From the NCBI GenBank assembly GCA_036971615.1, contig JAYKKR010000030.1, forward strand, positions 310,001 through 374,000: a stretch of 64,000 nucleotides of DNA, written 5' to 3'. Under the pieces are notes generated by a model. The model did not search any database. It was not told where the DNA came from and saw only the letters and a program-made list of their open reading frames with translations. The stretch is from Amyloporia xantha. Lineage: Eukaryota; Basidiomycota; Agaricomycetes; Polyporales; Adustoporiaceae. Position 1 is the first letter of the stretch. Each line of letters begins with the position of its first letter. The translations under genes and the position numbers were made by a program. Positions 1-13,740 of this stretch are shown piece by piece.

Positions 1-2240
1 TGGGATAGAGTTCGTTCAATAGCAATTCTGAAAATAGTATCCTATCGTGGCCCGAGGGCCCGAATGAAAAGACCTATATCAGAACGGGGCAAGCGCGACG
101 GTGAAGCAAGAATATCAGCTTTTGGCCTTCGGCATGTCACCGAAGGCGACGGCGTACCAGCTTACACTATTCTCAGGATATGAGTCCTCTGATAGCGCAT
201 GTCACAAAGCTAGTACGGCTACGGCATGGCAATGAATGTCAATTGATACGCTGGGGCGCCGGCATGCCACGCTCGACTGATAGCCAACATAGCGATTGCC
301 CACAAATACAGAGGTACGGAAGATAATGGTTCAACCTCAGTCGTACGCGGCAGTACGACGAATGTGAGATGGGAGGAGAAAGTGTAATTCAATCGACACC
401 TAGGGACCACCGACAGATGCAGGAGAAGGGACTGGATCAGGAATGAACGTGAAAGATACTTAGCGTGGGAGCTAGTACGACAAGACGCGCAGCCGAATTA
501 AGGTTAAATCCGCGCTTATGAAGCCTGAAAATGCGTGAGTTCGGGGGTGACGACTGGCGTACAAAGATGTGGGCACAAAGTGGGGAGGATGACTTGAACG
601 ATGGGGCCCAGTATCTCGTTAATATCCACCGTGATCCAGGATTTGCCGCTGTCCGATGTTGCGGTGGGCAGCAGATCGACGTACGACCCCATAAATATTT
701 GAAGAGCTATATTTGACGAGCAGGCGCGGTAGTTCGAGCTACACCCGAAGGGAATCGGATTCGGATGAGTGGTAGCATTGTATCGCGTACCAGCATTTAG
801 AGGAAGAGCAGGAGGCAGAATATGGGCGGGTTTGGACCTGAAGTGAGCCCGAAGCTCAAGCAGGGCGTGGCAATACCGATATCATTGCGCATATCGTCGA
901 CCGAGACCCAGCGTTGTTGCACCGTGAGATTGGGAGCACACAATGCGAGCGGCTGCTACGTACTAGATGTCAGCCTGATATTGCTTAGAACAACATGAAC
1001 GGTATTCGGCAATGGTGCTCACCTAACACATGATCGAAAATCGTCCAATCCAGCTTGTTCGGAATGGAATGATGGGTTCTCCGGTAGCGGATCACTTGCA
1101 GAAAAAGTCCTGCACTATGAAGTGTGCGCAAACTGGATAATCACTTTGATCCGGTTAGCCCTGGCATAGATTTGCATAGCAGGACGTTTTTAATCTCGTC
1201 GAGTCACCCTTGTTCTCATCGTCATCTGATGTTCATCCGCGTCGTGCTCGGGATGTGAGACCATTGAATCAGGGAACATTGGGAGCTTATTTTATGATTT
1301 CCTTCTGTCCAAGGCTATCAGCAGGCTCGAATCATCGCCATTCATAAGACTCACAAGATCGTAGAGATCTGCCCATGTATCGACAGCACATGAGGAAACT
1401 CCCATAGGAGCTCTCGCACACGCAGGCAATTTGTTACGCTCGAAAAAGCTTCCCAGAGAGCGCTGCACAGGCAAAGGTTCCAGGAAGATCATCTCGATCT
1501 CGCTGACAAGGAAGTAATTATTATGATTGTGCTGGAGATTTCTTCCGTTCACTATGCTGATGCTGGATCGCCCACGGCGTGTCTCACTCCGCGCGTTCAG
1601 TAAATTGGGGATAGTAGACAGCGTCAATAGAATATACACCCCTCTTCACTGCGCGTGTGTCTTTCTGATGGATGATCAGTGGGAAGATGATGCCATGTTG
1701 TTGAGCCTGCCAGTACAAGTATTGTGTGCCCATGGAGCTGCGATATGTATGGTATTATCCAGGCGTATTACGCAAAGTGTGGAAAGAAAGAATACTCGTC
1801 CCTGCATTGAAATCGGCCTACAAGCTGTCATGACGCTCTACCACTCTGGGAGTTCGCAAAATCGTGGCCAAAATCGCAGGTCAATACCAAGAGCCGCGAG
1901 TTGCCACAACGCTCACATAGATTGCTCTCAGCCATCAATTCGCCAGAGAGAAGGAGAACACGCACAGATCTTCATGTGCAGTGATCCCAGGAACACGGCA
2001 GAGATGGGGACGTGATGCGTCGTGCGGGCACGATGTTAGCGACGAGTCTGGATGGCACTGCTTAGGCACGATTGCTGCACGAACGAATAGCGTGCAGTGA
2101 CAATGCTGAACGGAAATGAACGCCTGAAGGGATACTGGCGGCACGTTAATTGTTGAAGAAGAGGAAGTCTCCGAGGCAATGAAACGAGTTACGATCGACC
2201 ATGTCTCAAAATTGAAGATCACGTGGGGCGAGCGCGTGTG
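1..2240. other. gene-free stretch
   Basis: Only short overlapping open frames on both strands, none with a recognisable motif or plausible splice pattern. No repeat or RNA gene seen. The last few hundred bases are the upstream region of the Tos1-like gene. Confidence 0.5.
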
Positions 2241-2249
2241 AATATAAGA
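2241..2249 (+). promoter_or_regulatory. TATA-like box of the Tos1-like gene
   Basis: The motif AATATAAGAA lies about 160 bases upstream of the chosen start codon. It is followed by a pyrimidine-rich leader rich in TTC and CTC, as is common at fungal transcription starts. Inferred from position and composition only. Confidence 0.4.
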
Positions 2250-2404
2250 ACGCGTTGCCCTTCACAGAATCCCACGTTCTTTCTTCGTTTCTCCGTTGTT
2301 CATCGCCTTCTCCCAACGGTCAGCGTCGACACCGTCGAGCACGACACCACATTCATTCCGGACCTATCCACACTCGCTTTTGACGGAAAAACATACCTAT
2401 CGCC

Positions 2405-3649
2405 ATGCTTTCTTTTGTCGCTGTCTCGACGCTCCTTCTCGGCGCAAACGCGCTCACTCCTTCCAACATCATGCGCCGCTCTGACGGTACCCTGAGCGGA
2501 CTCAAGTACACGAACGTTGGCGGCCAAGGCTCTTACGCCCAGGTCACCGACATGATCGCCGGCACGTGGCCTTCGTGCGATGTCTCCAATGCCTGTGTCA
2601 CCTCGACCAAGGAGGTCAGCGGTGAGTCGTCCTCCCAGGTTCACGCTGCTGTGCGAGCTGACGTGCCGGCTGCTCGTAGGCAACCTGGCGCCGTTTGATG
2701 AGGATGTGACGCTCGCGATGCGGGGCCCCATGCAGATCGAGAACATTGCAGTCTATCAGCCGGCCAACTCCTCCGGCGCCACCTGGTCCCAGACAAGTGC
2801 GTGGTCCGTGGGCGGCTCGGCCACGAACATGGTGTTCATGAATAACATGGGCGGGTCGGAGAGCGGAGTGTTTACGAGTGCGTGGTGTTTGCTGTGCGCT
2901 CTGGGTATGCGCTGACGTCGGGTGGCAGTGTGCGGCGGGTCAAGTCAATCTTATGCGAACGGGACGTGGGATGGCGCAGCGGCGTCGCCCACGGATCCCA
3001 CCACCGGCTTTCTGCCGGAGACACAGGCGATCGTACGGTCTCCCCGTGTCTTGCTCCTTTTACATTGCTGACGCTGTGTTGCACTCAGAACATCATGACG
3101 GCCGTGACGTGCGAGGAGAGCCCTTGTGAGGGCTTCTCGCGCGGGACGGCGAACCAAGGCTGGTCGGGATCGAAGATGATCGTGATGACGTTCAGCATGC
3201 CGCCGTCGGAGGATGCGTCGAACGTACCGGCGCTGTGGGTCTTGAACGCGCAGGTAGTGCGTGCAGCACAGTACGGATGCAACTGCCGCGGGGAGGGCGG
3301 GAACGGCGGGTGCGGGGAGTGGGATCTGCTGGAGGTGTTGGCGGGGAGTGAGCCGGACCAGGCGATCTCGGAGGTGTACTCATTTAAGGGCGCGACGGGC
3401 TCTGGGGCGAGCTACTTTAACCGGCCGACGGGCGGGATGGCGACGTACGCGTTCATTTTCGACGTCGACACGGATTCGCTCGCGATCCAGCAGTTCACGG
3501 AGTGGGACTTCTCGCAGAGCGCGATTACGCGGAGTCTCGTTGAGGGCTACCTGAGCTCGTCGGGTGCGATGGCTGTGTCGTTCAGCTCGAACGCGCGCCG
3601 CGCGGACCGCCGCTCGATCTTTGGTGCGCACCGTCGTAACCACCACTAG
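2405..3649 (+). CDS. Tos1/YJL171C-like secreted cell-wall protein
   Basis: Four exons, 2405-2621, 2680-2877, 2929-3032 and 3089-3649, join in frame to give 359 residues. The introns are 58, 51 and 56 bp with GT-AG ends. The start MLSFVAVSTLLLGANA is a signal peptide with likely cleavage near residue 16. A glycine-rich N-terminal part is followed by a cysteine-containing C-terminal domain with the motifs MCGGSSQSYANGTWDG, GCNCRGEGGNGGCGEWD and FDVDTDSLAIQQF. This layout fits the fungal Tos1 family (DUF2403 plus DUF2401), cell-wall proteins thought to act on or bind beta-glucan. No GPI-attachment tail is seen, so the protein is probably secreted into the wall. A TATA-like box lies upstream. The gene looks intact. 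The family call is good; the enzymatic role is only inferred. Confidence 0.85.
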
Positions 3650-5064
3650 GCAGCTGACCGTTGGTCGCCTCTAGCGTGGCTTGTGCTTTCCTCCACGCTC
3701 TTCTGGTTAGGCGGACCTGGTTTGTATATACCATTTTAGACCCGTCCTTCTTGCTCTCCTCCCCCCTTTCCCATAACCTTCTTTCGATCCCCTGACTTAT
3801 TGGCTGTTACTTTCGTTGTTTATGCGCTGCTCACGTTCAGCCCCCTCGCGCCAGCCGCTTCTCGTGGCGCCTCGGCCGCCACGTGTTATTCTATCCTACC
3901 CTGCCTCCCGTAGAGCCCAGTTGCTCCACCTCCACTGTCATATCGCTACTTCTGTTGTCATTACCTGGTGTAGCCGCTGATGTCGCGCAATGAATGTCAT
4001 CCTAGTGTTGTTTGTCTAGAATCATTCGTCTGTCTTCAGTCTGTGTGCTTCGTTTGCTGTAAGTTGTGGGACTTGGTGGTGAGAGGCGCGTCGAACACGG
4101 TGTACATTATTGTGTGCGTGGTCTTGTGCGTTGATGGTTGTGGCTAATTCCCATTTCTCCCACAGGCTGTTTGATCTTGCCGGTTGCGGCGCACACAGCG
4201 CACAAGGCTTCAGGGCACGTTCCGTCCGTGCCGGGCTAGCTGCTAAGAACGCACCCTTTCATCGCCCAGCAATGAAAATGAGAGAATGCTCTCCACGTGC
4301 CCCTCGCGCACCCATTGTAGTGGTGGAATGCCGGATGGCAGGCCGGATCGAATATCAATTCGTTCACCGACAGCTGCGTGAGCAAGATGCAGCGGTGGCT
4401 CTGCGGTTGAACCCTTGGCTCAGCCAGAAGGTAGAGTCTCTCAACCACACCAAGATGATTAGGCACTGATTCTTGCCCGCCGATTTTGTAGCGCATGAAC
4501 AACCGGTGGATTCCATGTTACCTCGCCGTTCTCGTCGTCCATTCGACTGGTCGCCGAATTACGTGGGTTTCGGGCGAATTACAGCGTATACTGACCAGAC
4601 CGGTGTCCTGACTCATGATAGTGGCCCTGGGTGCAATTTTGATCAAGAATGAGTGCATTGTGTTTGGCCAATGGTGCATGTCAAGCAGGCTAGAAATCAC
4701 CCGTAAGTAGCGTAACAGACCACCACCGTCTTTGTAGCGACATCGGGGATGGTGGAAAACGCACCTCGTCGGAAAAGACGCCGCGTGTGGGGAGTAAGTG
4801 TCGCCCAATCCGAAGGTCTCCTGACTCTGTGACAGATACATTGATGCTCTATCGCAGGTAGCTTTATGCTCTAAAAGGCATCATCTCTTCCTTTGTCCTG
4901 TGGCCGCACCGCTACACGTGACGCACAGGAAACAGTACGCGAGCTCTACCATTGTGCCACCATATTCCACGAGCACATAAAGCGCAGGTTCTGGTCTTCC
5001 TTATTCACTTTCGCTCCCTGACTTGAACACCGCTGATCGCAAGGGCCGCCGTGTAAAACGAAAA
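3650..5064. other. intergenic region
   Basis: The first 400 bases are pyrimidine-rich and probably hold the Tos1-like 3' untranslated region. The rest has no convincing frame. The 90 bases before 5065 contain an A/T-rich CATAAAG motif that may serve the kinase gene. Confidence 0.4.
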
Positions 5065-7829
5065 ATGCGCACGCCGGATATTTCTACTCGGGGCGACTCT
5101 GCTGCTGCTGCTGCTGCTGCGTCTGTGAACGCGAAGAACGGACCCGTCTGTGCTCTAGTGCAATCTGTTCCCACTGCGCTGAACGACCATAGCAGTGAGC
5201 AGCTGGGTTTCGACGGACATGACGCCGATAGATGTATATCTCGATTTGCCCACCAGGCGGGAAAGTTCTTTCTGGGCCCAATGCCGGTGCAGGACTTCCT
5301 GGACGAGTTTCTACCGACCTGCAGCGAGAAGATGCCGTCACATACGCAGGCCTTTGCGGATGTTCCCTCGGGCGCTGTCGAAGAGTCGCAAATATATGGG
5401 CCTTTCGTAAGCTGCTATAATATAAGTAGTACGCGTTACTCATGTACTATGTTGGTGATAGATGAGGGCAATAGATCGTCCCAGAAGCCCTCGATGTCCT
5501 GGATTCAAATTCGCCGATAAGACATCATGTATACAAAGCAACGACGACAGTTGGTCAAGAATGCCAGAGATGTGTTGCTTCGCGGAAGACAAATTGGAAG
5601 AAATCAAATCGAAGACGGGTGGAGGCCTGGCTTTTCTTGGCAATGCCGAGTTGTTTGTTGATGTGAAGCCTACTGCTGATCTCGACTTCTTTGTCGATTC
5701 GCTACCGAAGCAAGACCGTGGCACTCGCCGGTTCACTCTGAGGAAAGCTTGGGACCAGCAAAAATCATCTCCGGAAGTCGCGCTCGGGCTGAATGTGTCT
5801 TACGCCTCGGAGCTCTGCGCACGGCAGTTCCGTGTCTTTTGCTTCTCTATCTTGTTGTCTGGGTCAAGGGCTCGTTTAATCCGGTGGGACAGGGCAGGAG
5901 CTATCGCGACGGAATCGTTCGACCTGCACAAGCATCCGAAGCCGATGTGCGAATTTCTTTGGCGTTTCGCTCACGCTTCGGATGAAGATAGAGGCCACGA
6001 TACAAGCGTTGGATGGGCGACTGCAGACGAGGAGCAGAAATTCAAGGAGGTCATCACAGACCATGTAAAGCAACAGTTGGAGGTTGACGGAGAACCACCG
6101 ACGCGGAGGCAGCTAACGGAGGCTGTCAACAGACACTATGAGAAGGGCTGCGTCATAGTATTCCAGATTCATCAGGATGGCCAAATTCATCGATACTTCA
6201 GCTCACGGCCCGTGATTTCGCCGACATCTTTGGTGAGCCGCGGAACACGGGGGTATTGGGCCGTTCATGAAAGTGGTAAGATTGCATTCGTTAAGGATAC
6301 CTGGCGGTACGCGGATGATGGCGTAGAGGAAGAGGGGAAGACCTTGCGACGACTGCATGAAGCAGGGGTCAGAAACATCCCAGAATTGCTGCACCATGGC
6401 GATGTACGGTTAAAGGGCGTCAACGGAAAAACAAGCAGTAAGACACTTGCTCTATCTCGCTCTGTATAGCGCTTAGTTGCCACGCAGGTTCTCGTCGTCG
6501 GCAACGTACCCTTACAGAACTCTATAAGCACGAGGCAGGGCCACAGGTTGCCATCGTACCACATATTCACTATCGCATTGCTCTCGGGACAGTGGGTTAC
6601 GGCTTGCGGGAATTTAGCGGCACAGAAGAATTGCTGCATGTCTGTCGTGATGCATATACTGGTCAGTCTCGCATGACTTCGTTTTCCTGGCGATTGACTA
6701 ACGGGAATTTTAATCCGCAGCTATGATGGACGCTCAGGAGAAAGGACACATTCTCCATCGTGATATCAGCGTAGGGAACATCATCATGATAAAGGAACCT
6801 GGATGCAGAATTCGAAGGGGCATTCTCATTGACTGGGAGTTATCATCTCAGCTTGATGATGAAGGGAATGCGAAAGATCCAGGACGAGTGGTTAGTTGTA
6901 GTATTCACCTTGTCTCATTGAGAGGCAAATTTAACCCATTCACATGTCCGTTGCAGGGTACATGGCAGTTCATGTCGGTCAGACTCCTCAGGAATCCCCG
7001 GAACCCAGGCCACACCATTTATGATGATATGGAATCTATGTTTTACGTTGTCCTCTATTGCAGTATCCGCTGGGGGCCCCATGATACTCCAAGTGCCCAG
7101 ACCACACGGGTTCTCCGTGTGCTATTCGACGACAGCTGTGAGGGCAGCGATGGCCCTAAGGGGGGAGTCAGCAAACTTGCCCTCCGCTTCGACAGTCTCG
7201 AGTTGCGGAGATTTCACTTTACTAGTCAGCCACTACGAACTTGGCTTCATACTGTTCTTGAATTTCTAGGCTATCATAATCCAGGGACCGTTGCGCCCGG
7301 ATGGGAAAATCCCTTGCAGTTTGCCAAGTTCTGGGCGACGCTTCTAGAGCAAGGGGGCATAGATCACCACGACAGGATCAAGGGTGACTTACCTGTTGTC
7401 CACGGAGGAAGACTGGCTTCTAATACTGGTGGTTCAAGCAGACGATCGGTGGAGGGCCCTTCGGCCGCTGCCAATGGCAGAGTTTCAAAGCGACCGAGGA
7501 GTTCATCTAGAACCGCCTCTAGGGGCGAACAGACAGCAGAAGTGGAAGAGGGTTCAGGATCTGCCCCATCGCAATCACGGCGCACAATAAGGCGAGAGAA
7601 GCTGCAAATGAGGCCGAATCAGAAAGGTCGCCGTGGCCAACAGCTCAATATCAAGAACCGCCAGTCCACTGGTCACAACCTTGCAACGCAAAGGGAACAG
7701 TCATCACGAGGAAAAGACCCTGACACACCGACAGGAACGAGAATGGTTCTGCGATCGCGTGCTCTCGCAGGCGTGTCTAATGGAAAGACGCAGTACAACG
7801 CGCGCCCGAGAAAGCGTAGGCGCATGTGA
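5065..7829 (+). CDS. FunK1-type fungal protein kinase-like protein
   Basis: Five exons, 5065-5406, 5462-6437, 6488-6661, 6721-6890 and 6957-7829, give 844 residues. All four introns (55, 50, 59 and 66 bp) keep the frame. The N-terminal part has GPMPVQDFLDEFLP and, later, RARLIRWDRAGAIATESFD, both typical of the FunK1 family expanded in basidiomycetes. The catalytic loop reads HRDISVGN (H510-N517). The metal-binding DFG is replaced by D535-W536-E, as is usual in FunK1. GTWQFMS and the DDMESMFYVVLY segment follow. The last 200 residues are a basic, Ser/Arg-rich tail ending in RKRRRM, which could carry nuclear localisation signals. An alanine run (GCT repeat, near 5100) sits at the N-terminus. 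The start is the first in-frame ATG; an upstream in-frame TTG is not used. Substrate unknown. The last intron is a multiple of three without a stop, so it could also be retained. Confidence 0.87.
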
Positions 7830-9888
7830 TCCTTATAGCATGAGTAAATTGTTTAAATTTTTATAACCTTCACGTTCCGTAGTCTATGTTTCACAACTCA
7901 TGTACCCTAGTACCACAGAAGATAATATCCACGAACTCGGAGGTCATATAATTACCCATTAATATGCAGCTGGCGGTGTTATCGATTGGTAGTCCGGGGA
8001 CTTCTTGAATGGAAGGCCATGTCAATATTAATCCGTCGATATTTTCTAGGAAGGGTTCGCTCTCACTGCATATAAACGGAACCATGAATCTCACACTTGC
8101 AGTAATACGACTGCGGACCTTAACTTAGGCAATGTTAGAGCCAAAGGTTTGGTTCAGTGAGCACCTATTTGACGTAGACCGGCCCGAAGGCTCACCATTA
8201 GTGCCATATCATAGTCACTGGATCCTCCTCCGGATTCGGTAGGTTGATGACCGAGATCGTCCTACGCAGCGGAGACATAGCAATCGCTACATTAAGGAAG
8301 CCTGAGATCATCTCGGACCTCGCTTTTCAATATTACTACACCTTCCGCTCGGAAGGGTTCCTGTGAACACTATCAGAGGGAAGATCACGAGTCTGGCCAA
8401 GGATACAGACCAATATGAGTCTTGGTCTGAGCTGAACGAGGGAGGTACTTACGTCCGGCGAAGTATCCGGCGAGGCCGGTCCTCTGTAAGACAATTTGTG
8501 GATATGCCTGCAGAGAAGAACAAAATAGTGCCGAAGAAAGAAGAGGGAATTATACTGAACGGACGTGACACGACAAAGGGGCCTCTAGCACAGCTGTCAG
8601 GCGCGACAGTACGAGCGAAGAACGCGTCTTCTGTCAATTTCCTACGCGGATCCTGCTCAAAAAGGCAGACACGACGGGTCCGTATTGATCTGAGCGAGGC
8701 TGTCCAAAGGTTACCGTAGGCATAGAAATACCAGTCGTTGACGGCACTACAACAAAGTCTGTTAACTGCCAAATCTTCACACTCCTCACGCCTAGAAACA
8801 CCGATGTCAGAAGGTAATTAGAAATCAGAAACGGACGAGGCTATTCTCTGACAGGCATTCGCCTTGGATCTCTTGATCGACATCCTTTGCATCCATAGCA
8901 TGACTAAAGGTGAACGGAACGGGTGACCTACGGCGCCTACTATAGTCGCGTTACTCTTGTGGCTGGTAGTCATTTCCGCTTCATTACGGATGCATTCGAG
9001 TATGATTCGATGTCTACGAGCCCGGATATGAATTGCTTCTCTGGCCTAGACGAGGGACATCCGGAGAAGCGAAGGCATAAAGCGTTATACGAGATGAAAC
9101 TCACAAGCTATAGAGTAGGAAAGACTTGTGTCCGACTGGGAAAGTGACATATGTTAGCGCTAGTGGATGCACAAAAGTGGAAGATGAATACACGCATGCA
9201 CACGACGGCGGATCCGAAGGAAACAGTGAGGAAACTCGCCACCTTCGATGCATTTCCGCTGCAATTGAGATTCTAGGCTCCTGAAGCGGTCATGTACTAC
9301 GATTCCGTGGCATCGTTGAGCCTGCATAGTTCTCCTGGTCCTGGACGACGGTGGTATGTTTGTCAGATTGTTATGCCAAACAATGGAAATGGTCCGTGCG
9401 CATCCCGACGCGCGTATATAAGGTATTCCCCGCCATTTGAACACCTCATACTTACCTTGATGGCACATTCCCCTTCACGTACCAGGGAATGTGGGCCGTG
9501 GGGGCTTCTCATAGCACGGCGACCATGTCCTCAGGGAGACCTCGCGGTTTGTATGGGCTCCGGCTCATGCACCGTCTCAATATTTTCCTGTCCCGCTTCG
9601 GCCCTCGGGCTGGGCGGGCCTTCATTTTCGCTTTTGAATCGGCCTAACCCTAACCTTGATAACTATCTATAGAGCAATAGAATAGCCTTTCTTGTACCAT
9701 CCAAGAATGATTTTGTCGAAGATGTCATGAACACGTGATCGTGACGTCGTGAACCCTACTGTTTCGCGTATCGCCCCTGGCAGTCGTTCCTCCCACCAGC
9801 AGTCTGTATGGCTGCATTCTTCTCCTTCGACCATCATCTACTTGGCTGGAAAGCCTGACTGCAAAGAGGCCCATACTAGTAGTGGAAT
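7830..9888. other. gene-free stretch
   Basis: About 2 kb with only shadow frames. A TATATAAGG motif near 9414 is followed by a 70-codon open frame from 9460 with no recognisable features, so no gene is called. Two CCTAAC units near 9645 are too few to count as a telomere-like repeat. Confidence 0.4.
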
Positions 9889-12800
9889 ATGGTACTAGAG
9901 AAATTTCGGTCGTGGGCTGCAGCCCCGTTTGAGTTTACTTCTGTACCAGTCACTACCTTGGCCATCTTACTCTACGGCGTTATCTTTGCGCTGGTACTGC
10001 ACACAGATGAATTGTTTGATGTGCCGAAGGACACGAAAGGCTTGAACTTGGATAGAGCGTACGCAAACTTGCACCAGGTGTGTCGATCGTGTCAACAGTT
10101 TCACTTTCGACCACATTTCTGTGTGTCTCTTGAGCGAGGCTGACAACATCTCGGACCCAGATAACTGCTCGGCCTCACCCTTTCCTCTCTCATGCCAATG
10201 ACGATGTCCATGCGTACCTCCTTTCACAACTCGAACCTGTTGCCTCCGAACACGCGCACGTTCACGTCTCAGACGACCTCACATCCAATGCGTCGTGGGT
10301 CGTCAACGACCGCGGTATCTACTTCGAAGGGACGAACATCCTTGTCAAGATTGATGGGACAGACACGCCGCTCTCCAACCCAGACTCCAAGGCAGATGGG
10401 GTTCTCTTCTCAGTGCACTACGACTCGGTGTCTACCGCACCCGGCGCGACAGATGATGGCATGGGCGTCGCGACTTTATTGGAGCTTGTCAGATATTTGG
10501 CTATCCCCGAGCACAGACCTCGCCGCACTGCAGTGTTCTTCTTCAACAACGGAGAAGAGGACGGCTTGAATGGTGCTTATGTATATTGGAAACACCCATG
10601 GTCCAACCTCACCTCGTCATTCATCAATCTGGAAGGTGCGGCATCGGGCGGGTGAGTCTTGCTTCGCCGCTTCACTGTCCACCTGACTACACTGCTATGG
10701 TCGTACAGTCGGCCACTCCTGTTCCGCTCTACTTCCTTGGCTCCCACCCGAGCCTTCACCTCGAGTGCCATTGCACACCTCCAGGCAGACGTCTTGACTG
10801 CAGATGCGTTCAAGTCGGGCGTTATCAGAAGCAGTACGGACTATCAGGTGTATGCAGCTGGGCTCAAAGGTGCATAATTGTCGTCGGCCAATAGTCCTCG
10901 TAGACGCCTGATAGAGTTACTCCAGGCCAAATCGAGCCTATGTCTGGTCTTGATGTTGCATTCTACAAGAACCGTGCGTTCTATCACACACCCCGGGACT
11001 CGATTCCGGGAATGGGGTACGGCGAAGGTCGTAAAGCACTCTGGGCAATGATGGAAAGCGCTAGAGGTGCAGGCTTGTCACTTCTGAATGACGACGATAC
11101 CGCCGATGACAACGGAGAACCTGGAGTCTACTTCGACTGTGAGTGATACATAATTTGCTGGCATGATTATTAGTAACTTTGCACCAGTATTCAAGACGAA
11201 GTTAATCCTCTTCTCTCTACGGGCTCTATTCGTGACGAACGTTGTCCTTCTTGTGATTGGACCTATTGTCACATTGATTCTGCTCGCCACGATCCTCATG
11301 GCATCGAGGAAGTCTGCACGTCAGTGTGGTTTGTAGTCATACGCAGATTTGATTTGCTGACGATTATCTGTGCAGAGGAGCGTGTCGTTGAGGAGCAGAG
11401 CCATAGCGGAAAGTGGGTCAGGACTAAGAAAGTTCTGAGAGTCCTCCTAGGCTGGGGCCGGTTCTGGATTGCACTCATAGTGGATATTGCAGCACATGTC
11501 GGCCTGGTGGTCGGCTTTGTCAAGATCAACCCATATGTGAGTAATGCTGACTTCGGTCTTGTCTTTGCTGAACTCTCTGCTCCATCAGGTGGTGCATGCA
11601 CACCCGTACCTGGTCCTGGTCACCTTTGTGTCCCTTTCCTTCCTCGCCATCACTGCACCTCTCCAACTGTTACAGTACTTCCTTCCATCCTCGCCATCCG
11701 CCCAGAAGCTTGCGGTTCTGTTAGAACACTACTTCCTCACGTGGATTGCCCTCATTGGCGCCACTGTGGAGATGCAAAAGCATCAAATCGGCGGGCTGTA
11801 CTGGGTTACGGTATGGAATATCTGCGCTTTGATCTCAACCGGGATCACATTGGTCGAGGGCACGGTACGTGCGATAAAGTCGGGCGAGGATGGTCGGAAG
11901 GCGGGATTGGACCTCACCGTGGACACTGATTACGATGAAACCAACGGCTCAGGTCCGAGGTTGGTCACCGGGGTACTCTACGAAGCTTCTACTCAACAAG
12001 GGGAGAATGGGAGAGATGAAGAGCAAGGCATCGAGGAGGAAGGAGAGGCTATTGAGACTGAGCCAACTGAGATTACACCTCTCATGCAACAGCACCGCCC
12101 GGATGACCACGATAGCGCAGGGGATCCAAAGTATCAAGAGTACGGGTGGTGGGTCTTGCAAATGGCCGTGTCCATACCCCTCTTCGCTCTGCTCATATTT
12201 CAAGTGGAGCTACTTCAGCTGCAAGCGATGATGAATACACTCGTAGACGGAAGCAGTCCGGTAACGCGTAAGTCCATTCTCATTTGAGTAACTGTCACAT
12301 AACTTACCTTTATATCTGCTCTGATTATAGTGTACGGATTCCTCTCTATTCTCTCTATCTTGATTTTCATACCGGCAGCACCCTTTGCACATAAGCTTCA
12401 CCACTGGTTGACCTTGGCAGTCGCGGTCATCTTCGCCTTATCGCTGACAGCTTCCTGGGCCACCTTCCCTTTCGCTCAAGAAAGGCCTTTTAAGGTCTAC
12501 TTCCAACAGCAGGTGGAGCTCGACGCAAGCTCGAGTTCGCTCGCCGATGGTCAAGTTCTAGCCGTCAACTCTGTTCAAAACAGTCTGATTGATACTGTGC
12601 AAGCCGAGACGCACTCCTTCGTTCGTGTCGTCACTACGTTGACTGGTCTGCGTGGATATGTTGATCGCCGAATCGTGCCTGAGATGCCTTCGTCCTGGGG
12701 CAAGGATGTCCACTGCTACGAGGACACCGTTCTAAAGCCAGGTTTGTACACTTGCGGGTGGGAGAGCGATCTCTTGCCTGTTCCTGGCGGAGACGGTGAC

Positions 12801-13295
12801 GATGAGCATGTCGATTGGCTGGATGTGAAGACTACCAGACTGAACGCCACAAGCGCGTTACTTTACTTGAAGGGCACCAACACACGCGGATGCAGGCTCT
12901 ATTTCGACAAGCCGATCAATTATTACGCAATCCATGACCTGGAGGAAGGAGATACTCCCTCTACGAACGGGACGGGACAGTTGCTCCCGGGATACGAAAT
13001 GCCTGCGCAGGGGATCAAGGAGATTAGGCTTTGGACGCGGAACTGGGGTCAACCGTTCTCGGTTGAGGTTGGGTGGGAGGGCGAGAGCGACGATGAGGGT
13101 TCGAATGTCATGACCGGGAGGGCGGCATGCGAGTGGGCAGAATATGCGAGCGCATCCGCGGGGGGCAGTAGTCCGGTTGCCTTCAGCGGTCTGATACCTG
13201 CCTTTGAAGAAGTGCAAGCTTTCTTGCCACTATGGGCTCTTCCGAGCAAGTCAACAGACGGGCTTTTAGAGGCGTGGAGAAGATTCAAAATTTAA
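9889..13295 (+). CDS. vacuolar membrane M28 metalloprotease (Pff1-like)
   Basis: Eight exons, 9889-10077, 10161-10651, 10709-10869, 10926-11138, 11188-11319, 11376-11536, 11589-12267 and 12331-13295, give 996 residues. All seven introns (49-83 bp) keep the frame. One N-terminal membrane segment (about residues 21-38) precedes an M28 peptidase domain. Visible zinc or catalytic residues are H149 in SVHYDS, D161/D162 in ATDDG, E195/E196 in NNGEEDG, E221 in INLEGA and H301 in HTPRDS. A C-terminal half with about eight membrane helices and a final lumenal domain rich in possible N-glycosylation sites follows, as in yeast Pff1 (YBR074W), the multispanning vacuolar membrane protease. An acidic cytosolic-type loop lies around residues 550-620. 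All metal ligands are present, so the enzyme should be active. Start chosen at the first ATG, in front of the transmembrane helix. Confidence 0.93.
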
Positions 13296-13740
13296 TGACG
13301 AGTTAGTGAGATCGTTTTGCGTTATGTATCGGCGTTGTTTTCTGGATATCTGAGGTCGCGTTTTGGGAACGATTTCCGGGACCCAGGCTTCGATCGGGCT
13401 AGGGTGTAAATTCAGAACTGTCCTGGTTGTTGTACCGTGCGTGGAGTCAGGGACGAATGATTCCCATGTGCTTCTTCAGCGACCATGTAGGTACACTGCG
13501 ATACGATGTTACGTTCAGTATTCAAAATGTTTGACTCCTCGCGCGACGTGTGAATAACTCGAGCGCTTAAGAGGCGAGTATGCGATCGGCCGATCCGATC
13601 TTAGCGACTTGGCATTTGCCGAGGAGTGAGTCAAGAAATCGACTTCAGGCCTACAGGTGACTTTGGTCTCCATTGGCAAACGAACCGCGGACTCAAAGAG
13701 CCAGGTCACCAAGGCCTTTTGCGCCTCTCAAGAAGTCGGC
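13296..13740. other. intergenic region
   Basis: A 445-base gap between two genes in the same direction. No gene seen. It must hold the 3' end of the protease transcript and the promoter of the ABC gene. Confidence 0.5.

Noticed and set aside
8363..8719. 118-codon basic frame
   Set aside because: Starts only with GTG, no motif, no introns or conserved neighbour.
9643..9656. CCTAACCCTAACC, telomere-like
   Set aside because: Only two units, in a gene desert; a similar short TTAGGGTTAG near 48,447 also has too few units to mean anything.
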